A DNA stretch of 64,000 bases from Luteithermobacter gelatinilyticus (GTDB taxonomy: Bacteria > Pseudomonadota > Alphaproteobacteria > Sphingomonadales > Emcibacteraceae). The stretch is from contig NZ_CP040517.1 in NCBI RefSeq assembly GCF_005849285.1, forward strand, positions 626,501 through 690,500, read 5' to 3'. Below the pieces are notes generated by a model. The model was not told the origin of the DNA and searched no databases. It saw only the letters and a list, made by a program, of their open reading frames with translations. Numbering within the stretch: the stretch's first letter is position 1; each line of letters opens with the position of its first letter. This document shows, piece by piece, positions 18,184-26,786 of the stretch. Both the position numbers and the translations under genes were made by a program.

Positions 18184-18798
18184 ATGATTACCATATTTGG
18201 CAGCGCCCGAACCCGGGCTTCAGTCGTGTTGTGGCTGGTCGAAGAACTGGGGCTGGACTATCGCCATGAAAATTATGACGCTGTCAGTGATCCCACCCGA
18301 ACGGAAGAATTTCGCCGGCTGAATCCTGCGGGAAAGTTGCCGGTTCTGATGGACGGGGATTTTGTGCTGACGGAAACCCTGGCCATATGTTTTTATCTGG
18401 CCAAAAAATATGGCCACAAATATGGCAATGGCCGGCTTCTGGGTGAGGGACTCGAAGAAGAAGCCCGGGTGATGAAATGGGCCTCTTTTGCCATGACCGA
18501 GCTGGATGCCTATGCCTTTCAGTTGCTGTTGGCCATCAAATTCAAACAACAGGATCCCCATTCGGAAATCTGCAGGGACTTTTTGGGCATGATTGACCGG
18601 TCTCTCAAGCTTTTAGAAGGGGATCTGAAGGGCCGTGACTGGCTTGTGGGGTCGGAATTCAGTCTGGCTGATATGCTGGTTTGTCACGGAGTGAATTTTG
18701 CCGCCATGATGGGCACAGATCTGTCCGCGTTTCCAGTGGTGAAGAACTGGCGCAAACAATGTTTGTCACGGCCGGCTTTTCAAAAAATCAGGACCTGA
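18184..18798 (+). CDS. Glutathione S-transferase family protein
   Basis: 204 residues from the ATG at 18184. An earlier ATG at 18178 is only 3 bases after CAGGAG, whereas this one is 9 bases away and begins directly with the first thioredoxin-fold strand (MITIFGSARTRASV). An N-terminal thioredoxin-like domain (about 1-80, with NPAGKLPVLMDGDFVLTETLAI holding the cis-Pro and the ES/ET glutathione-binding pair) is followed by the helical C-terminal domain. The substrate cannot be told from sequence. The catalytic residue is probably the Ser or Thr/Arg region near SARTRAS. Confidence 0.88.
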   Translation: MITIFGSARTRASVVLWLVEELGLDYRHENYDAVSDPTRTEEFRRLNPAGKLPVLMDGDFVLTETLAICFYLAKKYGHKYGNGRLLGEGLEEEARVMKWASFAMTELDAYAFQLLLAIKFKQQDPHSEICRDFLGMIDRSLKLLEGDLKGRDWLVGSEFSLADMLVCHGVNFAAMMGTDLSAFPVVKNWRKQCLSRPAFQKIRT

Positions 18799-18834
18799 TT
18801 CCGAACGCAAACGACAGCGGAGAAATGCACAGAC

Positions 18835-20091
18835 ATGGCGGATCTGGAAATCATCAAATTCCTGGGCATTGCTCTGGCTATTGGGCTGTTGATCGGACTT
18901 GAACGGGGATGGAGTGACAGGAATGAGGATGAAGGGCGCAGGATCGCCGGGGTGCGAACCTTTGGTCTGATCGGCCTGCTGGGCGGGATTGTGGCCTATC
19001 TTGCACAACCGGGAAATGTCTGGATTTTGGGGGTGGCATTTCTCGGACTCGCCGTGGTTCTGACCGCCGCCTATCTCATGCGGTTGCGGGTTCAGGAAGA
19101 CATTGGCATCACCAGCCTGATTGCGGCGCTCCTGACCTTTTGTCTTGGGGCCCTGGCCGTGGCGGGGCATATTTATGTGGCAATATCGGCGGCGGTGGTC
19201 ATCTCGCTGCTGTTGGGAATCAAGTCACAGCTGCATGATCTGGTCCACCGGCTTGAGCGGGTGGAGCTTTATGCCACATTAAAGCTGTTGCTGATTTCCG
19301 TTGTGCTGATTCCCCTGTTGCCGAACAGGGGATACGGGCCCTGGCAGATGATCAACCCCTTTGAAATCTGGTGGATGGTGGTGCTGGTCGCGGGAATCTC
19401 ATATGTGGGATATTTCGCCATGAAGATTGGCGGGCTGCGGTACGGCATTCTGGCAACGGGCATTTTCGGCGGGCTTGCCTCGTCAACGGCGGTCACGCTG
19501 ACGCTGTCGCGCATGGCCCGGGGAAATACGCGCTATCAGAACACATTGGCGGCCGGTATTCTGGCGGCCTGCGGGACAATGTATCCCCGGGTGCTTCTGG
19601 TCAGCGCCCTGATTAACCCGGCGGTGGCGCTGCGTTTGGCAGCGCCGTTGCTGGTGACGGCGGTTCTGACCTATGGGACAGCCCTGGTTTTATGGCAAAA
19701 ACACAGTTCGAAGTCGGTGGAAGAAGGGGATCTGTTGGTCAAAAATCCGTTTCAGCTTTCCATGGCGCTGCAATTTGGACTGTTGCTGGCGATCATCATG
19801 CTGTTGAGTAAATTGTTGCAGGTTTATCTGGGAGAGGCGGGGGTTTATTTGCTGTCGGCTTTCTCGGGGTTGACGGATGTGGATGCCATTACCCTGTCCA
19901 TGGCCCGGATGAGCGGCACGGATCTGACGATTGCGGTGGCCAGTCTGGCCATCTTTATCGCCGCAGCGACGAACAGTCTGGTCAAAGGCGGCCTGGCGCT
20001 TGGCGTGGGGCGGAAGGATTTCGGTCTCAAGGTGGCCGGCCCGCTCGTGATCAGCGTGATCGTGGGCGTTGGGGTATATTTTGTGCAGTAA
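18835..20091 (+). CDS. MgtC/SapB-DUF4010 family membrane protein
   Basis: 418 residues and about 11-12 hydrophobic segments. The N-terminal third is the MgtC/SapB domain (LAIGLLIGLERGWSDR..., with the conserved GVRTFGLIGLLGG); the rest is DUF4010 (GLASSTAVTLTLSRMARG and FSGLTDVDAITLSMA). MgtC domains are linked with magnesium limitation and membrane energetics, but full-length members of this subgroup have no established function. It starts 36 bases after the GST stop and may be co-transcribed. No magnesium-responsive leader is obvious. Confidence 0.85.
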   Translation: MADLEIIKFLGIALAIGLLIGLERGWSDRNEDEGRRIAGVRTFGLIGLLGGIVAYLAQPGNVWILGVAFLGLAVVLTAAYLMRLRVQEDIGITSLIAALLTFCLGALAVAGHIYVAISAAVVISLLLGIKSQLHDLVHRLERVELYATLKLLLISVVLIPLLPNRGYGPWQMINPFEIWWMVVLVAGISYVGYFAMKIGGLRYGILATGIFGGLASSTAVTLTLSRMARGNTRYQNTLAAGILAACGTMYPRVLLVSALINPAVALRLAAPLLVTAVLTYGTALVLWQKHSSKSVEEGDLLVKNPFQLSMALQFGLLLAIIMLLSKLLQVYLGEAGVYLLSAFSGLTDVDAITLSMARMSGTDLTIAVASLAIFIAAATNSLVKGGLALGVGRKDFGLKVAGPLVISVIVGVGVYFVQ

Positions 20092-20150
20092 TGGTGCAGT
20101 AATAGTAATATTGTATTGTGGGCTTATCGGGCACAAGGAGAAAATCAGGA

Positions 20151-20810
20151 ATGTTTGATCGGATTGTGGCATCTTTTCCGGAATTGGCCGAACTGGCTCC
20201 CGAAGCGCGGGATATTCTGGAAAAAAACGGTCAGCTTCGGCGCCTGCCTGCCGGGTCCGTCCTGTTTTCCGAAGGGGTACGGTGTGAAGGATATGTCCTG
20301 TTGCTGGACGGTAGCGTCAAGGTCAGAAAATTGTCCGAAGACGGTAGGGAACTGGTGCTATACCGGGTTGAAGCCGGGGAATCCTGTATCATGACTACCA
20401 CCTGCCTGATGTCCGATGAAGGGTATCAGGCCGAAGGGATCGCGGAAACTGATGTGGTGATGGCTCTGATCCCGCCGAACAGTTTTACCCGGCTTCTGGA
20501 AATATCCGACCCATTCCGACGGTTTGTTTTCGGGGTTTTTTCCCGACGGCTGTCCATGTTGACCATGCTGGTGGACGAGGTGGTGTTCAAGAAACTGGAC
20601 AAACGCCTGGCGCAGCTGTTGCTGGATTATGCCGATCGCAAGGGGCATGTCTTGTCCCTGACCCATCAGCATCTGGCCGGAGAGTTGGGATCTGTACGGG
20701 AAGTGGTCAGCCGCCAGCTCAAGCAATTTGAACGGGATGGTCTGGTGCGGCTGAGCCGGGGGGTGATTGAAATCCTGGACCGCGACGGGTTACAGGCCGT
20801 CACGCGCTAG
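20151..20810 (+). CDS. Crp/Fnr family transcription regulator
   Basis: 219 residues from the ATG at 20151 (AAGGAG 10 bases upstream; an in-frame GTG at 20118 has no ribosome site). A cyclic-nucleotide-binding-like beta-barrel (about 15-125), dimer helix, and a Crp-type winged helix (LTHQHLAGELGSVREVVSRQLKQFERDGLV) are seen. The N-terminus lacks the four-Cys cluster of oxygen-sensing Fnr. A Crp/Fnr-type palindrome stands at 21016, ahead of the next operon. Similar regulators often sit beside DUF2892 genes, as here; the effector is unknown. Confidence 0.9.
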   Translation: MFDRIVASFPELAELAPEARDILEKNGQLRRLPAGSVLFSEGVRCEGYVLLLDGSVKVRKLSEDGRELVLYRVEAGESCIMTTTCLMSDEGYQAEGIAETDVVMALIPPNSFTRLLEISDPFRRFVFGVFSRRLSMLTMLVDEVVFKKLDKRLAQLLLDYADRKGHVLSLTHQHLAGELGSVREVVSRQLKQFERDGLVRLSRGVIEILDRDGLQAVTR

Positions 20811-20849
20811 TTCACCTCTTATTTCCAGTCTTATCCGCACAGCTTCAAT

Positions 20850-20884
20850 GTCATTACGAGGCGCGACAGTAACGACGCAATCCA
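20850..20884 (+). repeat. Dispersed GTCATTACGAG...CAATCCA repeat, copy 1
   Basis: Matches the widespread bacterial repeat type that begins GTCATTGCGAGG and ends GCAATCC; a diverged second copy lies at 26692-26728 and a fragment at 26478. Probably non-coding and mobile or REP-like. Confidence 0.5.
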
Positions 20885-20899
20885 CGAGCCTGTGACGTA

Positions 20900-20936
20900 T
20901 AGAGTGAATTGTGAATAGGTTGGCACAATTCATCTA
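20900..20936 (+). repeat. Palindromic intergenic repeat, copy 4
   Basis: TAGAGTGAATTGTG, loop AATAGGTTGGC, then ACAATTCATCTA. One arm has lost a base. It lies 90 bases after the Crp/Fnr gene. A further half arm (CTCAATTCATTCTGG) follows at about 20976-20990. Confidence 0.8.
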
Positions 20937-20975
20937 AAACATGTCAAAACCCAGAACGGGGCAGATGACATGTTT
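20937..20975. repeat. Perfect 10-bp inverted repeat next to repeat copy 4
   Basis: AAACATGTCA (20937-20946) and TGACATGTTT (20966-20975), 19-base loop. It sits between copy 4 and an extra half arm of the same family, so it may have been inserted into or generated within the repeat. Confidence 0.5.
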
Positions 20976-21015
20976 CTCAATTCATTCTGGGGGAGCCCTT
21001 CCCGCTTGTGGTTTA

Positions 21016-21031
21016 TGTGACCTAGATCACA
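21016..21031. promoter_or_regulatory. CRP/FNR-type operator, TGTGA-N6-TCACA
   Basis: TGTGACCTAGATCACA has perfect half-sites of the CRP consensus. It is 73 bases before the first DUF2892 gene and 206 bases after the Crp/Fnr gene, so that regulator is the obvious candidate to bind. A TATGAT hexamer lies downstream near 21048, but the promoter is not resolved. Confidence 0.65.
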
Positions 21032-21103
21032 GACATTCATGGAAAAATATGATCTTCTTGGGCCTGAAGACTGTCATAGTGTGTCTGTATAAGGAGACAT
21101 CAG

Positions 21104-21316
21104 ATGAAGAAAAATGTGGGGTCACTGGATCGTATGATCCGCATCCTGGCCGGTCTTGTGCTAATTGGCCTGGAGGTTGCGGGAATTTTTTCGCCCTGGG
21201 GTTGGATCGGAATTGTGCCCCTGGCCACCGGACTTCTGAAATGGTGCCCGGCTTATAGCCTGTTGGGCCTGCGCACCTGTCCATTGGAGAACTTATCCCA
21301 GAAGAAAGGAAATTGA
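21104..21316 (+). CDS. DUF2892 (YgaP-like transmembrane) protein
   Basis: 70 residues with two hydrophobic helices ([18 protein letters not shown] and [21 protein letters not shown]). This is the membrane module found at the C-terminus of YgaP-type rhodanese sulfurtransferases, here without the rhodanese domain. The [14 protein letters not shown] block is typical. AAGGAG stands just ahead of the ATG. One base separates it from the next DUF2892 gene. Role unknown, perhaps linked to reactive sulfur or membrane redox chemistry. Confidence 0.85.
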   Translation: MKKNVGSLDRMIRILAGLVLIGLEVAGIFSPWGWIGIVPLATGLLKWCPAYSLLGLRTCPLENLSQKKGN

Positions 21317-21317
21317 C

Positions 21318-21521
21318 ATGAGCATTGATCGTATGGTGCTGGCTTTTGCCGGTTTTATGGTGCTGATCAGCCTGACATTGGGGATTTGGGTGCATCCCTA
21401 CTGGTTTGCCCTGACAGCGTTTGTCGGGCTTAACATGTTTCAGGCGGCTTTTACCCGGTTTTGCCCGCTGGCAATTTTTCTGAAAAAGCTGGGTGTGGCG
21501 CCGGGCAAAGCCTTTGATTGA
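21318..21521 (+). CDS. Second DUF2892 small membrane protein
   Basis: 67 residues with two hydrophobic helices and the [14 protein letters not shown] signature. A diverged neighbour of the preceding gene rather than a recent copy. AGAAAGGAAATTGAC precedes the ATG. It is followed 35 bases later by the RND transporter gene, which suggests that the pair and the transporter form one operon downstream of the CRP-like site. Confidence 0.82.
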   Translation: MSIDRMVLAFAGFMVLISLTLGIWVHPYWFALTAFVGLNMFQAAFTRFCPLAIFLKKLGVAPGKAFD

Positions 21522-21556
21522 GGTGCTGTTGATTAAGAAGCCAAGAGGAAAAGTCC

Positions 21557-24199
21557 ATGATTTTATTGTCTGAGTCTGCGGCCCGGTCGCCGAAAAAATA
21601 TTTCTGGATTTCCGGTTTGCTCAGTGTTTTGCTGATCCTGCTGGTTGCCCTGCCGACTCTGATGCCGGACAGGGTGCCCTTTCTGGCGCCACTGAAAATT
21701 GATACCGATCCGGAAAATATGTTGTCGGAAGAAGAACCGGTCCGGGTTTTCCATAATGCCCAGAAAAAGGACTTTTCCCTGTATGACATGGTGGTCGTGG
21801 GAGTTGTTAATGACCGTCACGATCAGGGTGTGTTCAATCCCCGGACCCTGGCCCATGTCTATGATCTGGCAAATTTTGCCAAAACGTTGAGTTGGACGGA
21901 TGAAAACGGCACCCGGCAAGGGGTGATTTCCGTGGACCTGATGGCGCCCAATACGGTGGATAATATCGAACCGGGTGGACCGGGGGTGGTGAAATTCGAC
22001 TATCTTATGCCCACGCCGCCCAAAACGGACGAAGAGGCGCTGGCGGTTCGCGACAAGGCCCGCAAGCTGCCTCTGCTGAACGGCACGCTGATCTCCGAAG
22101 GGGGAAATGCGCTGGCGCTTTATGTTCCGATTACGGCCAAGGATGTGAGCTATGACGTGGTTCAGCAGCTCAAGGGCCGCATTGCCGGATATGACGCTGA
22201 GGAACAATATTACATTACCGGCATGCCGGTGGCGCAGGACACTTTTGGGGTGGAAATGTTCAAACAGATGGCCATTTCCGCGCCGCTGGCCATGCTGCTG
22301 ATTTTTCTGTTGATGTGGTATTTCTTCAAAAGGGTCACGCTGGTGATCTCGCCCATGATCGTGGCGATGGTGTCGGTGATCGTGACCATGGGGCTTCTGG
22401 TGATTACCGGGAACACCGTGCATATCATGAGCAGCATGATTCCAATCTTTATCATGCCCATCGCCGTGCTGGACTCGATCCATATCCTGTCGGATTTTTA
22501 TGACACCTATCCGAAATATCGCGATCGCTATAAAACCCTCAGGCATGTGATGGAGGAGCTATCGCGGCCCATGCTGTATACCTCGCTGACCACGGCAGTG
22601 GGCTTCGGTTCCTTGGCGCTAACGCCCATCCCGCCGGTACAGGTGTTTGGTATTTTTGTGGCCATTGGGGTGTTGCTCGCCTGGTTTTTCACCATCACGC
22701 TGATCCCCGCCTATATCATGATGATGAGTGATGAAAAACTCGCCGGCTTTGGCATGGGCAGTGCGGACGCCACTGATCGCGATAACGCCACGCCGCTGGC
22801 CCGGCTGTTGAAACTCTGGGGCCGGGGCACCTATGCGGGAGCGAAGCTGATCCTGCTGGGTCTTGTGGTGCTGGGCGTGGGAGCCTGGTATGGCATTACT
22901 CAGATTGTGATCAACGACAACCCGGTGAAATGGTTTGACCCGGATCACGAAATCCGGATTGCCGACAAGGCGCTGAATGAGCGTTTTGCGGGGACCTATA
23001 TGGCCTATCTGCTGTTGCAGGACAAAACCCCGCCGCTGCCCTATGACGCCTATGTCAAAGAACTTTCTGCCCGGCTGGCGGCCAAGGACGGCGCCCCCTA
23101 TCAGGTGCTGGCGGCGGAACTTCCCGCTCTGGCGACGCAGGCCAGGGATCGGGACGGCCTGATTGATCTGTTGTCGGAAAAGGCGGAAGCCGGCTGGGAC
23201 AATGCCCCCGATGCCGATTATGAGCAGTGGGAAGCAGCCTATGATTTTGTGGAAACCCTCAGAACCGAGGATGAAATCTTCAAGAAGCCGGAAGTGCTCA
23301 GATATATGAGCGCGTTGCAGGACTATCTGCTGGAAACCGGGCTGGTGGGCAAAAGCAACAGCCTTGCAGACATGGTCAAGACCGTGCACCGCGAGTTGCA
23401 GGGCGGGGAGGCGGATGGCTTCCGCATTCCGGACACGCCCGCAGCGGTGGCCCAGACCCTGCTGACTTTTCAGAATTCGCACCGGCCCGATGACCTATGG
23501 CATTTTGTCACCCCGGATTATCAGAAAAGCAGTCTCTGGCTACAGCTGAAAAGCGGGGATAACCGGGATATGAGCGCCCTGCACGAGGCGGTGGCGCGCT
23601 ACATGGCCGCCCATCCGGCGCCCGAAGGGCTTGAGCATGACTGGTTCGGCCTCACCCATATCAACGTGATCTGGCAGCAGAAAATGGTGGCCGGCATGGC
23701 TGAAGCCTTTATCGGCAGTTTCATCATTGTGCTGATCATGATGGCGGTGTTGTTCCGTTCTCTCCTCTGGGCGGTGCTGGCGATGGTGCCATTGACTTTC
23801 ACCATTGGCATGATCTACGGCATTATCGGCCTGATCGGCAAGGATTACGATATGCCGGTGGCGGTTCTGTCCTCCCTGAGCCTGGGGCTGGCGGTGGACT
23901 ACGCTATTCACTTTCTGGCGCGCAGTCGGGAAATGCGCAAACGCTTTGCCAACTGGCGTGAGACCAGTACGGCGGTTTTTGGCGAACCCGCTCGGGCCAT
24001 TGCGCGTAATGTGATTGTGGTGGGCATTGGCTTCCTGCCGTTGCTGGCGGCGCCGCTGGTGCCGTATCAGACGGTGGGTACCTTTATCTCCGCCATTCTG
24101 GTGCTGGCCGGGATTGCGACATTGACCATATTGCCGGCCCTGGTCCGGCTGCTGGAGCCATTCCTGTTTAAAAAACAAAAGGAAAGGGTTACGACATGA
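21557..24199 (+). CDS. RND superfamily transporter of the MMPL/hydrophobe type
   Basis: 880 residues: an N-terminal helix, a first periplasmic loop, six helices (about 235-400), a second periplasmic loop (about 455-700) and a second six-helix block (about 705-870). SSMIPIFIMPIAVLDSIHIL and SLSLGLAVDYAIHFLARSRE are the family core segments; the Asp in each is where proton-coupling acids are expected. Subfamily members move lipids, hopanoids or other hydrophobic compounds. Overlaps the next gene by four bases (ATGA), and the following LolA-like and barrel proteins suggest a route across the periplasm to the outer membrane. Confidence 0.9.
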   Translation: MILLSESAARSPKKYFWISGLLSVLLILLVALPTLMPDRVPFLAPLKIDTDPENMLSEEEPVRVFHNAQKKDFSLYDMVVVGVVNDRHDQGVFNPRTLAHVYDLANFAKTLSWTDENGTRQGVISVDLMAPNTVDNIEPGGPGVVKFDYLMPTPPKTDEEALAVRDKARKLPLLNGTLISEGGNALALYVPITAKDVSYDVVQQLKGRIAGYDAEEQYYITGMPVAQDTFGVEMFKQMAISAPLAMLLIFLLMWYFFKRVTLVISPMIVAMVSVIVTMGLLVITGNTVHIMSSMIPIFIMPIAVLDSIHILSDFYDTYPKYRDRYKTLRHVMEELSRPMLYTSLTTAVGFGSLALTPIPPVQVFGIFVAIGVLLAWFFTITLIPAYIMMMSDEKLAGFGMGSADATDRDNATPLARLLKLWGRGTYAGAKLILLGLVVLGVGAWYGITQIVINDNPVKWFDPDHEIRIADKALNERFAGTYMAYLLLQDKTPPLPYDAYVKELSARLAAKDGAPYQVLAAELPALATQARDRDGLIDLLSEKAEAGWDNAPDADYEQWEAAYDFVETLRTEDEIFKKPEVLRYMSALQDYLLETGLVGKSNSLADMVKTVHRELQGGEADGFRIPDTPAAVAQTLLTFQNSHRPDDLWHFVTPDYQKSSLWLQLKSGDNRDMSALHEAVARYMAAHPAPEGLEHDWFGLTHINVIWQQKMVAGMAEAFIGSFIIVLIMMAVLFRSLLWAVLAMVPLTFTIGMIYGIIGLIGKDYDMPVAVLSSLSLGLAVDYAIHFLARSREMRKRFANWRETSTAVFGEPARAIARNVIVVGIGFLPLLAAPLVPYQTVGTFISAILVLAGIATLTILPALVRLLEPFLFKKQKERVTT

Positions 24200-24993
24200 A
24201 ACGCATGATCACGGTTTTGACGGTTCTGATCGCTCTGGCGGGGGGGGCAGCATCTCCCGCCGTCGCCGCCGAGGTGATGGATATTATCAAAAAAGCCAAT
24301 CACATGGCCTATTATCAGGGCAAGGATGGGCGTGCTCGGGTGGTGATGGCCATCACCGATGCGCAAGGCCGCGCGCGCGAGCGGGAGTTTGTCATCCTGC
24401 GCCGGGATGATGACGGTGAGGAGGATGCCGGACAGAAATTTTATGTCTATTTCAACAAACCGGCGGATGTGAAGAAAACCGTATTCATGGTGCATAAGAA
24501 CCTCGACCGGGATGATGATCGCTGGCTGTATCTACCGGCTCTGGATCTGGTAAAGCGTATTGCCGCCAGCGACGAACGCACCAGTTTTGTGGGGTCCCAT
24601 TTCTTTTACGAGGATGTGTCAGGCCGGGGCATTTATGAGGACACCCATGAACTGGTTGAGGAAAATGACGCCGTTTATGTAATCAAAAGCACGCCAAAGG
24701 ACCCCGCTGCGGTGGAGTTTGCCTATTATATAAACTGGATCCACAAAAAGACCTTCCTGCCAGTCAAAACCCTGTATTACGATTCCGAGGGAAAATTGTA
24801 CAGAACCTATTCCGCGCTCAAGGTTAATCCGGTGGACGGGCATCCAACGGTCACCCGCGCCCAGATGGAAGATCATCGCAGCGGCGGCAAGACGGTCATG
24901 GAATATACCGATGTCAATTATGACACAGACCTGCCGGAAGATATCTTTTCCGAACGCTACCTCCGAAAACCGCCCAGAAAATATTTAAGGTAA
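24196..24993 (+). CDS. LolA-like outer membrane lipoprotein-sorting protein
   Basis: 265 residues with a signal peptide (VLIALAGGAASPAVAA). The mature part is the LolA/LppX-like half-barrel of the type that accompanies MMPL transporters, with the YLPALDLVKRIAASDERTSFVGSHF-type family block (shown only in part: FVGSHFFYEDV). It probably shields a hydrophobic cargo in the periplasm. Start ATG overlaps the RND stop. Its last bases, including the stop codon, are duplicated 23 bases downstream. Confidence 0.85.
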   Translation: MKRMITVLTVLIALAGGAASPAVAAEVMDIIKKANHMAYYQGKDGRARVVMAITDAQGRAREREFVILRRDDDGEEDAGQKFYVYFNKPADVKKTVFMVHKNLDRDDDRWLYLPALDLVKRIAASDERTSFVGSHFFYEDVSGRGIYEDTHELVEENDAVYVIKSTPKDPAAVEFAYYINWIHKKTFLPVKTLYYDSEGKLYRTYSALKVNPVDGHPTVTRAQMEDHRSGGKTVMEYTDVNYDTDLPEDIFSERYLRKPPRKYLR

Positions 24994-25022
24994 GTGAATA
25001 TAACTATTTAAGGTAAGTGAAT
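24983..25022 (+). repeat. 17-bp direct repeat at the LolA-like/barrel gene junction
   Basis: ATTTAAGGTAAGTGAAT occurs at 24983-24999 and 25006-25022. The first copy contains the stop codon of the LolA-like gene, so the junction arose by a small tandem duplication. Confidence 0.85.
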
Positions 25023-25040
25023 GTTCGAGGTGGGCGTTGC

Positions 25041-26453
25041 ATGAAAAATCTTTCTATAATATTGCTTGTTGCGGCTCTTTCTTTCGGGACTGTCGCATCG
25101 GCCCAGGAAATGACTGTCCAGGAAATGACTGTCCAGGAAACGACCGCCCCGGAGACACCACTGCCTGAATTGCCCGAAGGGCTGGAGGATCTGTTTTCCG
25201 ATGAACCTCTGGCTGAGACCCCGGAAGAGCCGGCAAGAAGGGGGGGCGGCCTGCCTTTTGACCTCAGCGGTTTTGCAGAAGGGCGTTTCGGTCTGCGCCT
25301 GCAGGATGACCCGTTACAGAAGGATATCAGCCTCGGTGAGGCCCGCCTCCAGCTTGATGCGGAAAAATCCTGGGAGGGGTTTACGCTCAATCTGGTCAGT
25401 GATTTTATCCTTGATCCGGTGGCGGATGACTATGACATTGATCTGGAACGGGGGCGAGGCGCGGTGGACCTTCGGGAAGCCAATCTGGTGTTCAGCCCGC
25501 TGGACTTTGTGGACGTGAAGCTGGGGCGGCAGATCCTGACCTGGGGCACCGGCGATCTGGTGTTCATCAATGACCTGTTCCCCAAGGACTGGAACAGTTT
25601 TTTCATTGGTCGCGATACGGAATACCTGAAGGCGCCGTCGGACGCGCTGAAGGTGTCGTTGTTTTTTGACGCCTTTAATGTGAATGTGGTCTATACGCCG
25701 CGCTTCGACGCCGACCGCTTCATTGACGGGCATCGTGTGTCCTTTTTTGATGCCATGCGCGGCGGGACGCGCGGCCGGGAGGCACCGCTTCGGGACCTAA
25801 GGCCCGATGACTGGTTTTCCGATGATGAACTGGCGGTGCGGCTGTACCGGTCCTTCGGGGCCTATGAGACAGCGCTGTATTTTTACAGCGGCTACTGGAA
25901 AAGCCCCGGTGGACTTGATCCGGTGAGCGGGGCGGCGCTTTTCCCCCGCCTGGATGTGTATGGGGCCAGCATGCGGGGCCCTGTGGGCGCCGGTATCGGG
26001 GCCGTGGAACTGGGCTATTATGACAGTGCCGACGGGGCGGCCTCCAATCCTTTGATCAATAACAGCGAGTTCCGGTTTCTGGTGTCTTATGAGCAGGAAA
26101 TCGGCACCGAATTTACAGCCGCGATCCAGTATTATCTGGAACGCAAGCTGGATTATGACGCCTATCTTGCGAGCCTGCCGGCAGGGCTGCGGGCGGAGGA
26201 TGAAAACCGCCATCTGATTACGCTCAGGCTCACCAAGCTGCTGATGAACCAGGACCTGACCCTGAGCCTGTTTAATTTTTACAGCCCCTCGGACGAAGAC
26301 GGCTACCTGCGGCTGAATGTCAGCTACAAGCTGCGCGACAATTTGCGCGTCGAAGCTGGCGGCAACCTGTTCTACGGCCGCTTTCCAGACAGCTTCTTTG
26401 GTCAGTTCGAGGACGCCAGTAACCTCTATACCGGCCTGAGATACGAATTTTAG
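25041..26453 (+). CDS. Outer-membrane beta-barrel protein, DUF1302-like
   Basis: 470 residues from the ATG at 25041, which has GAGGTG 8 bases upstream and begins a clear signal peptide (LLVAALSFGTVASA); a GTG at 25017 is in frame but would hide the signal. After a short acidic region with three 15-base, 5-residue repeats (QEMTV QEMTV QETTA), alternating beta strands run to a C-terminal Phe, as in outer-membrane barrels. The LGRQILTWGTGDLVFINDLFPKDW block is typical of the barrel partner of MMPL plus LolA-like operons. It probably provides the outer-membrane exit or entry for the same cargo. Confidence 0.8.
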   Translation: MKNLSIILLVAALSFGTVASAQEMTVQEMTVQETTAPETPLPELPEGLEDLFSDEPLAETPEEPARRGGGLPFDLSGFAEGRFGLRLQDDPLQKDISLGEARLQLDAEKSWEGFTLNLVSDFILDPVADDYDIDLERGRGAVDLREANLVFSPLDFVDVKLGRQILTWGTGDLVFINDLFPKDWNSFFIGRDTEYLKAPSDALKVSLFFDAFNVNVVYTPRFDADRFIDGHRVSFFDAMRGGTRGREAPLRDLRPDDWFSDDELAVRLYRSFGAYETALYFYSGYWKSPGGLDPVSGAALFPRLDVYGASMRGPVGAGIGAVELGYYDSADGAASNPLINNSEFRFLVSYEQEIGTEFTAAIQYYLERKLDYDAYLASLPAGLRAEDENRHLITLRLTKLLMNQDLTLSLFNFYSPSDEDGYLRLNVSYKLRDNLRVEAGGNLFYGRFPDSFFGQFEDASNLYTGLRYEF

Positions 26454-26473
26454 AGTATATTGTGATGAGCCGG

Positions 26474-26507
26474 AACCGTCATTACGGGCGCGTGATGACG
26501 GTTTTCC
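26474..26507 (+). terminator. Terminator after the RND operon
   Basis: AACCGTCAT pairs with ATGACGGTT around a 12-base loop, followed by TTCCC. The left arm overlaps a fragment of the dispersed GTCATTACG repeat. Confidence 0.5.
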
Positions 26508-26518
26508 CTTCCTTGCCG

Positions 26519-26728
26519 CTTCTCCTTCACCAATGCCGCTTCTCCTTCACCAATGCCGCCTCTCCTTCGTCCTTGCCGCGAAGGCGGCAATCCAGCTCCT
26601 CACCAATGCGGTCTGCAAGCTCTGGGCTCCCGCCTGCGCGGGAGCGACGGGACGGGGGTCGCGGGTTCGCGATGACGACTTTTCTTTCATCGTCATGGCG
26701 AGGGCGCATCAGGAAACGTGGCCATCCA
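26519..26728 (+). repeat. Mosaic of tandem and palindromic repeats
   Basis: Three 20-base units starting CTTCTCCTTCACC (26519-26538 and 26539-26558 identical, 26559-26578 diverged), then TTGCCGC/GCGGCAA (26573-26590), then GCTCCCGC/GCGGGAGC (26626-26645), then a second copy of the GTCAT...CGAGG...CATCCA dispersed repeat (26692-26728). No gene is supported in 26454-26786. Confidence 0.65.
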
Positions 26729-26786
26729 TCCGCGCCGCCAACCATGATTCGGATGGTTCTTGCTTATGTGTCCCGCTACGGGCCGT

